The notes: generated by a model not told the origin, from the letters alone. A DNA stretch of 8,989 bases from Bacteroidales bacterium UBA3684 (GCA_002372855.1 DFIZ01000030.1:1-8989), one strand, 5' to 3'; shown: positions 1 through 6,489, numbered from the stretch's first letter. Numbers and translations: made by a program.

Positions 1-102
1 CACAATCGCTTTGCCTTTCGGCTCCCCGATTTCAGCGTTTCTTTCCTGCGCCACGCCACTGACTGAAGTGGCTAACGCTAATAAAATCATCATTTTGTTC
101 AT
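1..102 (-). CDS. Secreted/outer-membrane protein, N-terminus only (possible phosphate-regulated porin)
   Basis: Only the first 34 codons are in the window; the gene runs off the left edge. The product begins MNKMMILLALATSVSGVAQE: a Lys near the start, a hydrophobic stretch (about residues 4-13) and a likely signal peptidase I site after SGVA (residue 18), so it is exported. The mature part starts QERNAEIGEPKGKAIV. A PKGKAIV-like segment soon after the signal peptide is, from memory, common at the start of Bacteroidota beta-barrel porins annotated as phosphate-selective or O/P-type. That match is family recollection and rests on few residues. Context supports it: the gene is transcribed away from a PiT phosphate transporter and has the same Pho-box-like operator and -7 box. 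An outer-membrane phosphate channel under phosphate control is therefore the best guess, but any secreted protein induced by phosphate starvation (phosphatase, nuclease) would fit. There is no strong Shine-Dalgarno sequence upstream of the ATG. Confidence 0.7.
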   Translation of the reverse strand, partial: MNKMMILLALATSVSGVAQERNAEIGEPKGKAIV

Positions 103-127
103 AATATCGTATGTTTTAATTACGCCG

Positions 128-174
128 CAAAAATAGGCAGGCGATATTACAACGGTATGACGATTTTATGAAAA
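128..174 (-). promoter_or_regulatory. Pho-box-like promoter for the leftward secreted-protein gene
   Basis: Read on the minus strand, three heptamers lie exactly 11 bp apart: TTTTCAT (168-174), TCGTCAT (157-163) and TTGTAAT (146-152). The last ends 10 bp before TATTTTTG (128-135), a perfect Bacteroidota -7 box (TAnnTTTG). The first two plus their 4-bp spacer match the E. coli Pho box consensus CTGTCATAAAACTGTCAT at 14 of 18 positions. No good -33 TTTG is present at the usual distance, as expected for an activator-dependent promoter in which the bound response regulator replaces that element. The predicted transcript starts near 121-124, about 20 nt before the ATG at 102. The likely regulator is the PhoB-type protein encoded at 2570-3262 (inference). 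Confidence 0.7.
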
Positions 175-180
175 TTTGAT

Positions 181-238
181 TTGTAACAATCTTTTCATTT
201 CATCTTAACAGCTTTGTAATATGAGCCCGCTATTTTTG
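181..238 (+). promoter_or_regulatory. Pho-box-like promoter for the PiT transporter operon
   Basis: Four heptamers with an exact 11-bp period, TTGTAAC (181-187), TTTTCAT (192-198), TCTTAAC (203-209) and TTGTAAT (214-220), fit one pattern T[TC][GT]T[AC]A[TC]. The last is followed after 10 bp by TATTTTTG (231-238), a Bacteroidota -7 box. The three promoter-proximal heptamers, the 10-bp gap and the -7 box repeat the divergent promoter on the other strand: the first and third heptamers and the -7 box are identical. The usual -33 TTTG is absent at its normal distance; the only nearby TTTG (213-216) lies inside the repeats. This points to class II activation by an OmpR/PhoB-type regulator. Expected transcription start is near 242-245, about 20 nt before the ATG at 265. 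Confidence 0.72.
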
Positions 239-264
239 TGAATGAAAAATAAACATTAAGGAAA

Positions 265-2517
265 ATGGAAACAACTTGTTATCTGATTATTATTGTATTT
301 CTGCTGGTGCTGGCAGTGGTGGATTTGTTTGTCGGGGTCAGCAACGACGCCGTCAATTTTATGAATTCGGCCATTGGGGCAAAGGTGGCGCGGTTCCGCA
401 CCGTGATCATCGTTGCCTCGGTTGGAATCATCGCCGGGGCAATGCTGTCGGCGGGGATGATGGATGTGGCGCGGCACGGCATTATGCAGCCTTCGTACTT
501 CTCGTTTCGCGAGGTGATGATGCTGTTTCTGGCCGTGATGGTGACGGATGTGATTGTGCTTGACGTGTTCAACTCGCACGGTATGCCCACATCCACGACC
601 GTGTCGCTGGTGTTCGAGCTCTTGGGCGGCGCTTTCGTTCTGGCACTGCTCAAGATGTCGGCCGACGGCAGCCTGGCGATGTCCGACCTGCTCAATTCCA
701 GCAAGGCGTTGTCGGTCATCATCGCCATCTTTGTCAGCGTGGCGCTAGCTTTCGTCACGGGTGCCGTGGTGCAGTGGATTTCGCGTCTGATTTTCACTTT
801 CCGTCCCCACTGGCATCCTTACGCCGAGGCGTTCTTCGGCGGCATCGCCTTCACGGTGCTCGCCTATTTCATTTTCATCAAAGGGCTTTCGGGCACTCCG
901 TTTATCGGCGAGGAGACGAAGGCGTGGATTGTGCAGAACACGGGGATGTTGTTGTTCTGCATATTCTGCGTGACGACATTCGTTTCGTTCTTCCTCGTCA
1001 TTGCGCGGGTGAACATATTCCGTCTTGTTGTTCTGTTTGGCACATTCGCCTTGGCGATGGCTTTTGCAAGCAACGACCTGGTGAACTTCGTCGGTGTGCC
1101 CCTCGCCGGGCTGTCCGCCTTCCAAGACTGGATGCAACACGGCGCGCCCGACCCCGACGGCTTTATGATGACCTCGCTGATGGAGTCGGAGAAATCGCCG
1201 TTTGGCTATCTGGCCGTCGCCGGGGTGATAATGATTGTGGCATTGGCCACCTCGAAGAAGGCCCAGAATGTGGTGAAGACCGAGGTGGGCCTGGGCCGAC
1301 AGGACGAGAGCGACGAGATGTTCGGCTCCAGCCAGGCAGCGCGTACCATAGTGCGTTCGGCGCAAGCGGCCAAGACGGCCGTTTCGAGCATCACTCCACG
1401 TTGGCTTCGCCGGGCCATACGGCAGCGTTTCGACACCGAGAATGCCGAAATGCTGGGCGGCGCATCGTTCGATATGGTGCGGGCATCGGTCAACCTGGTG
1501 CTGGCATCGGTATTGATAGTCATCGGCACCAACTACAAACTGCCACTCTCCACCACCTACGTGACCTTTATGGTGGCTATGGGAACAAGTCTTGCCGACG
1601 GCGCTTGGGGACGCGACAGCGCTGTGTTCCGCGTCACGGGAGTCCTCAGCGTCATCGGCGGTTGGTTCCTCACGGCCGGCATTGCCTTCGTCTCGTGCGC
1701 CATGGTCTGCCTGCTGTTCTATTTTGGCGGCTTCATCGCTATGTTTGCCTTGATGATTTTGGCGGCATTCTTCGTGGTGAAGTGCAACATCACCTACCGC
1801 AAGAAAAAACTGGAGGACAAGGACGCGCTTCTCGCTTCCATTATGCACAGCCACGACGCAGAGATTGTGTGGGACCTGCTAAAAAAACATATCAGCCACA
1901 CGCAGAGCGACACCTGCCGTTTCACCTCCGAACAATACAACCGCATCCTCGACGGTCTGACGACGGAGAACCTTAAAGGGTTGCGCGCCACGCAGCAGTT
2001 GCTGAAAGACAAGCAGGAAGAGCTGAAAAGGGTGCGCCACCGTGAGTTTGTCGCCTTGCACCGCATTCCCGAGGACATCGCGCTGGAACACAACACCTGG
2101 TTCCATCTTGGCGCCAACAGCAACCAGCAGTTCATCTACTGCCTGAAGCGGCTGCTCGAGCCGATAAAGGAGCATATCGACAACAACTTCAACCCCGTAC
2201 CTGCGGCCTTTATGGAAGAGTTCCGCCCCATCCGCAACCGCATCGGCAATCTGATGGACGAGACTTGCGAGATGCTCACCACTTGCAGCTTCGACCACGA
2301 AAAAAGAGTGCTCGAGGAGGCCGAACTCTGCAAAAAAGAGCTCTCGGCCCTGCGCAAGACACACATCGATCGTATGCAGAGGCGGACGAGCACAGCCGAC
2401 TACAAAACATCGCTCATCTACCTGAACATCCTTCAGGAAAGCCAGGAACTCCTCAACATCATGCGCCACCAACTGAAAGCCGCACGCAAGATGCTCGCAG
2501 AGAACAAGCATTTTTAG
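265..2517 (+). CDS. PiT-family inorganic phosphate transporter with large cytoplasmic C-terminal domain
   Basis: Predicted inner-membrane phosphate permease (PiT family, COG0306), moving inorganic phosphate with a coupling cation or as a metal-phosphate complex. The two inverted family signatures are visible: GVSNDAVNF (residues 24-32) and FASNDLVNF (about 267-275), each with the SND form of the canonical GANDVANA motif. Each half also has its partner loop, HGMPTSTT (105-112) and LPLSTTYV (426-433). About 12-13 hydrophobic segments lie between residues 5 and 507, with a hydrophilic loop near 331-405. Residues about 513-750 are soluble, helical and charged, reminiscent of PhoU or DUF47 regulators; that part of the call is inference. 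At 750 residues it is longer than E. coli PitA (about 500), as expected for a fused regulatory domain. The ATG at 265 is chosen because the first membrane helix starts at once and AAGGAAA precedes it. It is preceded by a Pho-like operator and followed after 52 bp by a PhoB-type regulator. Confidence 0.93.
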   Translation: METTCYLIIIVFLLVLAVVDLFVGVSNDAVNFMNSAIGAKVARFRTVIIVASVGIIAGAMLSAGMMDVARHGIMQPSYFSFREVMMLFLAVMVTDVIVLDVFNSHGMPTSTTVSLVFELLGGAFVLALLKMSADGSLAMSDLLNSSKALSVIIAIFVSVALAFVTGAVVQWISRLIFTFRPHWHPYAEAFFGGIAFTVLAYFIFIKGLSGTPFIGEETKAWIVQNTGMLLFCIFCVTTFVSFFLVIARVNIFRLVVLFGTFALAMAFASNDLVNFVGVPLAGLSAFQDWMQHGAPDPDGFMMTSLMESEKSPFGYLAVAGVIMIVALATSKKAQNVVKTEVGLGRQDESDEMFGSSQAARTIVRSAQAAKTAVSSITPRWLRRAIRQRFDTENAEMLGGASFDMVRASVNLVLASVLIVIGTNYKLPLSTTYVTFMVAMGTSLADGAWGRDSAVFRVTGVLSVIGGWFLTAGIAFVSCAMVCLLFYFGGFIAMFALMILAAFFVVKCNITYRKKKLEDKDALLASIMHSHDAEIVWDLLKKHISHTQSDTCRFTSEQYNRILDGLTTENLKGLRATQQLLKDKQEELKRVRHREFVALHRIPEDIALEHNTWFHLGANSNQQFIYCLKRLLEPIKEHIDNNFNPVPAAFMEEFRPIRNRIGNLMDETCEMLTTCSFDHEKRVLEEAELCKKELSALRKTHIDRMQRRTSTADYKTSLIYLNILQESQELLNIMRHQLKAARKMLAENKHF

Positions 2518-2569
2518 CCAAACACAATAAAAAACAGTTCATTCCGTTTTATTTCTAATAATTTACAGC

Positions 2570-3262
2570 ATGATAAAAAACCGCACATACAATATTCTTG
2601 TTGTTGACGATGAAATCGACATTTGTCAGATACTGCAATATAATTTAGAGAAAGAAGGCTATTCCGTTGCGGTGGCGACATCCGCAGAAGAAGCCCTGCA
2701 AAACAACATTCCCGATTTCAATCTTTTACTACTCGACGTGATGATGGACGGAATGTCGGGCTTTGAGCTGGCAAGTGCGTTGAAAAACAACGAGAAAACA
2801 TCAGACATCCCGATTATCTTCCTGACGGCAAAGGATTCGGAACAAGACGTCCTGCACGGCTTCGGACTTGGTGCCGACGATTATATTTCAAAACCGTTCA
2901 GGATACTGGAACTGTTGGCCAGAGTCAAGGTCGTTTTAACCAGGTCGGACCGCAAAGAAAAACCGGCGAAGGACACCCTGCAATATGAGGGCATTGTGCT
3001 AAACACCAGCCAGAAAAAGGTACACGTCGACGGAGTGGAAGTCCCTTTCACAAGGACTGAGTTCGAACTGCTGGCCTTGCTGCTGTCTGATCGTGGACGT
3101 GTCCTCTCCCGGCAAGAGTTGATCGACCGCATCTGGCCCAACGATGCCACGGTGATGGACCGGACTGTCGACGTGAACATCCTGAGAATACGGAAAAAGA
3201 TTGAACCCTACTCTTCGTGCATCGGGACAAAGATGGGCTACGGTTATTATTTCAAGGACTGA
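2570..3262 (+). CDS. OmpR/PhoB-family response regulator (probable phosphate regulator)
   Basis: DNA-binding response regulator of 230 residues. The receiver domain (about 7-120) has all conserved residues: acidic pair D13/D14, phosphoacceptor D56 (LLLLDVMMDGMSG), T86, Y105 and K108 (KPF). The C-terminal winged-helix domain (about 133-230) carries the OmpR/PhoB signatures FTRTEFELL and MDRTVDVNILRIRKK, the latter very close to the PhoB recognition-helix region, and ends at a GYGYYF hairpin. It should dimerise on phosphorylation and bind 11-bp direct repeats. Such repeats occur at 146-174 and 181-220 in front of the transporter, so it is the natural candidate to control both divergent promoters. 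It starts 52 bp after the transporter; I see neither a TAnnTTTG box nor a terminator in that gap, so co-transcription is likely. The cognate kinase follows. Its base composition is more AT-rich than the flanking genes. The OmpR/PhoB class is certain; the phosphate role is inferred from context. Confidence 0.93.
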   Translation: MIKNRTYNILVVDDEIDICQILQYNLEKEGYSVAVATSAEEALQNNIPDFNLLLLDVMMDGMSGFELASALKNNEKTSDIPIIFLTAKDSEQDVLHGFGLGADDYISKPFRILELLARVKVVLTRSDRKEKPAKDTLQYEGIVLNTSQKKVHVDGVEVPFTRTEFELLALLLSDRGRVLSRQELIDRIWPNDATVMDRTVDVNILRIRKKIEPYSSCIGTKMGYGYYFKD

Positions 3263-3264
3263 CC

Positions 3265-3312
3265 ACTAACGCAATAACACACTAACGCATTAACGCACTA
3301 GCGCATTAAATA
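3265..3312 (+). repeat. Six degenerate 8-bp tandem repeats between regulator and kinase
   Basis: The 51-bp gap between the regulator stop and the kinase ATG is almost entirely six octamers in tandem: ACTAACGC, AATAACAC, ACTAACGC, ATTAACGC, ACTAGCGC, ATTAAATA. The consensus is AYTAACGC; the last copy is the most degenerate and abuts the kinase start codon (3314). The array takes up the whole ribosome-landing region of the kinase gene and leaves no Shine-Dalgarno sequence. It may set kinase translation, bind a protein, or be a simple expansion with no role; the sequence does not decide. Confidence 0.8.
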
Positions 3313-3313
3313 T

Positions 3314-4729
3314 ATGTCTATCGGAAAGAAACTGTCGGTCAGCATAACGGTGATATTCGGTCTGTTTGCTTTCTCCTTTATGGTTTTTCAGCACTATCGG
3401 GAGAAAGAGTTCAAGATAGAGTGCCTGAACATCCAACTTCAGGACTGCAACCTGCGTATAAGTGAATCTCTCAGCAGCGGCGACAGCATCACAGACAGCC
3501 TTGTCGAGAGTTATGTTTTTCGGCACGAGATGGAAAATCTGCGTGTGACCATCATCGACAGCCTCGGCCGGGTGCTGTACGACAACCGTATTGAGGACTA
3601 CAGCACGATGGACAATCACCTTCACCGGAAGGAAATACGCGAGGCTTTAGCCAAAGGGCAGGGGACGGACATAGAACGAACCAGCGCCACAATGGGCCAG
3701 GATTACTTCTATTCCGCCACCTATCTGCCGCAACTCGGCCTCTACGTCCGCTCCGCATTGCCCTACACTCACGACCTGAAGGATTCCCTGCAAGCGGAGA
3801 AGAAATACCTGTGGCTCACCTTGGGTATTTTCATTGTCTTGATGTTTGTATTGTCCCGCTTTACAAGAAAAATAGGCAACAGCATCGACAAGCTGCGTAC
3901 CTTCGCCGAGCGAATCGCCCTGGGCGAAAGCCTTGAAATTGAGGAACTGGCCACCTTCTCGAACGATGAACTTGGCGAAATAGCCGAACGAATCGTCAAA
4001 ATATACAAGAAGCTGCAGGCCACGAAAGAAGAGCAGAACCAGCTGAAACACGAACTGACGCAGAACGCTGCCCACGAGTTGAAGACTCCCGTGGCAAGCA
4101 TTCAGGGCTATCTGGAAACGGTCTTGACGCACCCCGACATCTCCGACGAAATGCGGCAGCAGTTCCTTGTGCAATGCTTCGGACAGGCACAGCGGCTGGC
4201 ATCCATCTTACAGGATATGGCCACCCTGAACAAAATCGACGCGGCGCCGATGACATACAAGTTCGAAGAGGTCAACATTTCACAGATAGTGGAGCAGGTC
4301 CTCGACGCTTCGGCATTGCAACTGGAAGAACATCGGATGCATTTCGACAACCAGTTGCCCGCCACGCTTATGGCTCGCGCCGACGCGTCGCTCGTCCATA
4401 GCATCTTCCGCAACCTCACCGACAACGCCATATCCTACGCGGGCGACGGCACCACGATAACCCTTACACATTCCGACGCCGACACCCATTGGCAGTTCAC
4501 CTTCTCCGACAATGGCGTTGGAATCGCGCAGGAGCATCTGTCGCGTATCTTCGAGCGGTTCTATCGTGTCGACAAGGGCCGGAGCCGCAAACTCGGAGGC
4601 ACAGGTCTCGGCCTCGCCATCGTCAAAAACGCCGTGGCTCTGCACGGCGGTACGATAACCGCATTCCAGAACGCCGACAGCGGCGTCCGCTTCGTTTTCA
4701 CTATAGCCAAAAACACCAACCATTCCTAA
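3314..4729 (+). CDS. Membrane histidine kinase, PhoR-like partner of the upstream regulator
   Basis: Sensor histidine kinase of 471 residues. A first membrane helix (about 7-26) and a second (about 165-182) enclose a roughly 138-residue periplasmic sensor region with no PAS motif I recognise. A HAMP-like linker (about 183-235) precedes the HisKA domain with H254 in AAHELKTP. E255 and T258 of this HExxT motif are the residues used for kinase and phosphatase activity, so it is probably bifunctional. The ATPase domain has the N box (RNLTDNA, N367/N371), G1 box (DNGVGI, from D399), F box (ERFYRVD) and G2 box (GGTGLGLAIV, from G428). All catalytic elements are intact. It sits 51 bp after the PhoB-type regulator across an 8-bp repeat array, and its stop lies only 14 bp from a convergent gene remnant. 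Pairing with the regulator is very likely. Phosphate as the signal is inferred from the PiT gene and Pho-like operators; sensing might go through the transporter's C-terminal domain. Confidence 0.93.
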   Translation: MSIGKKLSVSITVIFGLFAFSFMVFQHYREKEFKIECLNIQLQDCNLRISESLSSGDSITDSLVESYVFRHEMENLRVTIIDSLGRVLYDNRIEDYSTMDNHLHRKEIREALAKGQGTDIERTSATMGQDYFYSATYLPQLGLYVRSALPYTHDLKDSLQAEKKYLWLTLGIFIVLMFVLSRFTRKIGNSIDKLRTFAERIALGESLEIEELATFSNDELGEIAERIVKIYKKLQATKEEQNQLKHELTQNAAHELKTPVASIQGYLETVLTHPDISDEMRQQFLVQCFGQAQRLASILQDMATLNKIDAAPMTYKFEEVNISQIVEQVLDASALQLEEHRMHFDNQLPATLMARADASLVHSIFRNLTDNAISYAGDGTTITLTHSDADTHWQFTFSDNGVGIAQEHLSRIFERFYRVDKGRSRKLGGTGLGLAIVKNAVALHGGTITAFQNADSGVRFVFTIAKNTNHS

Positions 4730-4743
4730 CCCCGCATCGGGCT

Positions 4744-4841
4744 CTAGTGGTTGATATTCTCCTGCGACAGGCTGATGAGTTGCTCGTCGCAGCCGAGGAT
4801 GGAGGCTATGTGCAGGCTCGTCGATGAGCACCGGCAGGCGC
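4744..4841 (-). pseudogene. Decayed remnant of the MutS-like kamC gene (C-terminus fused to Walker B by deletion)
   Basis: Positions 4744-4816 align without gaps to the 3' end of the intact gene at 6490-6562, stop codon included, with 7 mismatches in 73. Positions 4817-4841 then align to 6811-6835, the Walker B segment, with 1 mismatch in 25. The break falls at a 7-bp repeat, GCGCAGG, present in the intact gene at 6556-6562 and 6804-6810, so 248 bp were lost between copies of that repeat. Since 248 is not a multiple of three, the halves are out of frame: one minus frame reads VLIDEPA, another LHIASILGCDEQLISLSQENINH then stop. Most differences in the C-terminal part are synonymous, suggesting the source copy was once under coding selection. 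It cannot make a functional ATPase, and nothing of the gene 5' to Walker B is visible. Confidence 0.88.
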
Positions 4842-4866
4842 GAAAGCGCCTGCCGGGCCTGTTTTT
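4831..4866 (+). terminator. Intrinsic terminator after the histidine kinase gene
   Basis: A perfect 11-bp GC-rich stem (4831-4841 with 4846-4856) closes on a GAAA tetraloop (4842-4845). It is followed by GCCTG and then TTTTTG (from 4862). It lies about 100 bp after the kinase stop and would end the plus-strand operon. The T run starts 5 nt after the stem, a little further than ideal. On the minus strand the same stem is not followed by T residues, so there it would be a poor terminator for the flotillin operon. Confidence 0.75.
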
Positions 4867-4979
4867 GTTTATGCCGTTTTTCGTCTGGAGCCTAGCATAT
4901 CGCCCGACCAGCCGTGGCCGAGAACCCTGTGCTCATCGTAGACGAATATGCTGTTCTTTTGTCAAGTTGGTCATGACGT
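4867..4979. other. Non-coding stretch between terminator and flotillin stop
   Basis: No gene is supported here. A 10-bp sequence GTGCTCATCG (4929-4938) is the exact reverse complement of 4822-4831 on the other side of the terminator. GTCATGAC (4970-4977) is a short palindrome just beyond the flotillin stop. I see no hairpin with a T run on the minus strand that would clearly end the flotillin transcript. Confidence 0.5.
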
Positions 4980-6479
4980 TTACTTTTTGACGTCCACTTT
5001 GCTGTCGCTGTCGAGGTTGATGTTGCGGTTCACCTTGGCGTCGATGGTGTTGGCGCGGACGATGTCGGTCATGTTGACGCCGGTGGCGCTCTCGATGACG
5101 TCGAAGCTCTGCTTGATGACCGTGGGCACGGCGCCGCTGATGCCGGCGGCGTCGGCACCGCTGGTGCCGTAGACGTTCATGTTCTTGATGGCGGAGATAG
5201 GCTCGCTGACGTGCTGCGCCACCTCGGGGATGATCTTCACCATCATGTCGAGGATGGCGGCCTGGCCGTAGCGCTCGTAGGCTTCGGCTTTCTTCTGCAT
5301 GGCCTCGGCTTCGGCAAGGCCTTTCTTCTCGATGGCGATAGCCTCGGCCTCGCCGGCTTTCTGTATCTTGTAGGCTTCGGCTTCGCCGTTGGCCTTGATA
5401 CCCTCGGCTTCGAGCACCATGGCCTGCTTCTTGGCCTCGGCCAGGGCTATCTGGGCGCGGGCTTCCTGCTCGGCGCGGTAGGCCTGGGCTTCGGCCTCGC
5501 GTTTCTGCTGCTCAAGGTCGGCAGCGGCCTGCAGCTCAATGCGATACTTGTCGGCGTCGGATTTCTTCATCACCTCGGCCTGCAGCTCGTTCTCACGGAT
5601 TTTCACGCGCTCGGCGGTGAGCACCTGCTCGCGCTTGGTCTGCTCGATCTGGGCGTCGACGGTCTTGGTGTTGATGGTCTTCTGCTGCTCCTGGCGCTGA
5701 ATCTCGTAGGCGGCATCGGCGTCGGCTTTCTTGGTCTGCTCGATGATGGTCAGCTCGCTGCGCTTGACGGCCAGCTCGTTCTGGCGGATGGCTATCTGGG
5801 TCTGGCTGTCCACCTGGGCGTCGTTGGCCTCCTTCTGGGCCTCGGCCTCGGCCTTGGCGATGTCGCGCTCGGCGTTGGCCTTGTTGATTTTGGCCTGCTT
5901 GCGGATGGTCCAGGTGTTGTCGGCGCCGAGGTCCTCGATGAGGTTCTTCTCGTCGGTGACGTTCTGTATGTTGCACGAGATGATGCGCAGGCCGAGGGCC
6001 TCCATGTCCTTCTGGGCCTTGTTCATGATTTCGTCGCTGAACTTGTCGCGGTTGATGTTGATGTCGCGCAGCGAGAGGGAGCCGATGACCTCGCGCATGT
6101 TGCCCTCCAGCGAGTCCTGCACCTGCTTGGAGATGTCGGCACCGTTCATGTTCAGGAAGTTCTTGGCGGCGAGGCGCACCCCTTCGATGTCGGGGATGAC
6201 CTGGATTTTGGCCACGGCGTCGACGTTGACGTTGATGAAGTCGTTGGTGGGCACGGTGCGGCTGGTCTTGATGTCGGCCGTCACCTGGCCCAGGAACACC
6301 TTGTCCAGTCGCTCCAGCAACGGCACACGCAGTCCGCCCTTGCCGATGTAGATACGCGGCTTGCGGTTGAGTCCGGAGACGATGTAGGCCACCGACGGCG
6401 GCGCTTTGATGTAGGAAACCAGGATGATGAACAGTACGACGACTGCCACGACGATGATGGTAATAACGATGTTGCTCAT
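4980..6479 (-). CDS. Flotillin/SPFH-domain membrane scaffold protein
   Basis: Flotillin-like protein of 499 residues. One N-terminal hydrophobic segment (about 3-23) inserts it in the inner membrane, with no cleavable signal peptide. An SPFH/band-7 domain follows (about 25-190: IYIGKGGLRVPLLERLDKV, then TVPTNDFINVNVDAVAKIQV). Next comes a long Ala/Glu-rich coiled coil (about 195-400) with the EA repeats typical of flotillins (GEAEAYKIQKAGEAEAIAIE). The C-terminal block AEAYERYGQAAILDMM (Y404) through PEVAQH, then a Gly/Ala-rich tail, also matches the flotillin pattern. Known flotillins form large membrane-microdomain oligomers that organise signalling and transport complexes. Its start lies 10 nt after the kamC-like stop on the same strand, so it is probably translated from the kam transcript. 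No NfeD-type partner, the usual flotillin neighbour, is present. There is no Shine-Dalgarno sequence before the ATG; the start is set by the adjacent membrane helix. Confidence 0.93.
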   Translation of the reverse strand: MSNIVITIIVVAVVVLFIILVSYIKAPPSVAYIVSGLNRKPRIYIGKGGLRVPLLERLDKVFLGQVTADIKTSRTVPTNDFINVNVDAVAKIQVIPDIEGVRLAAKNFLNMNGADISKQVQDSLEGNMREVIGSLSLRDININRDKFSDEIMNKAQKDMEALGLRIISCNIQNVTDEKNLIEDLGADNTWTIRKQAKINKANAERDIAKAEAEAQKEANDAQVDSQTQIAIRQNELAVKRSELTIIEQTKKADADAAYEIQRQEQQKTINTKTVDAQIEQTKREQVLTAERVKIRENELQAEVMKKSDADKYRIELQAAADLEQQKREAEAQAYRAEQEARAQIALAEAKKQAMVLEAEGIKANGEAEAYKIQKAGEAEAIAIEKKGLAEAEAMQKKAEAYERYGQAAILDMMVKIIPEVAQHVSEPISAIKNMNVYGTSGADAAGISGAVPTVIKQSFDVIESATGVNMTDIVRANTIDAKVNRNINLDSDSKVDVKK

Positions 6480-6489
6480 AATGTTGTAT

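Noticed and set aside
745..1976. Long open frames on both strands (369 and 400 codons) overlapping the phosphate transporter
   Set aside because: Both are low-complexity, His/Arg-rich shadows of the PiT gene without domains, and the PiT frame is unmistakable.
4280..4831. Minus-strand open frame of 183 codons starting MLIDEPA, running from the kamC remnant into the kinase gene
   Set aside because: Its Walker B-like start comes from the decayed kamC copy and its remainder is antisense to the histidine kinase; it is not a plausible protein.
4871..4965. Minus-strand open stretch of about 30 codons (reads SIFVYDEHRVLGHGW...) right of the terminator
   Set aside because: It has a stop close on either side, no suitable start codon and no family I recognise. 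It could be a fragment of decayed coding DNA but cannot be supported.
4751..4990. Plus-strand 79-codon open frame between the kinase and flotillin genes
   Set aside because: It reads through the pseudogene remnant and the terminator hairpin and has no recognisable content or start signal.
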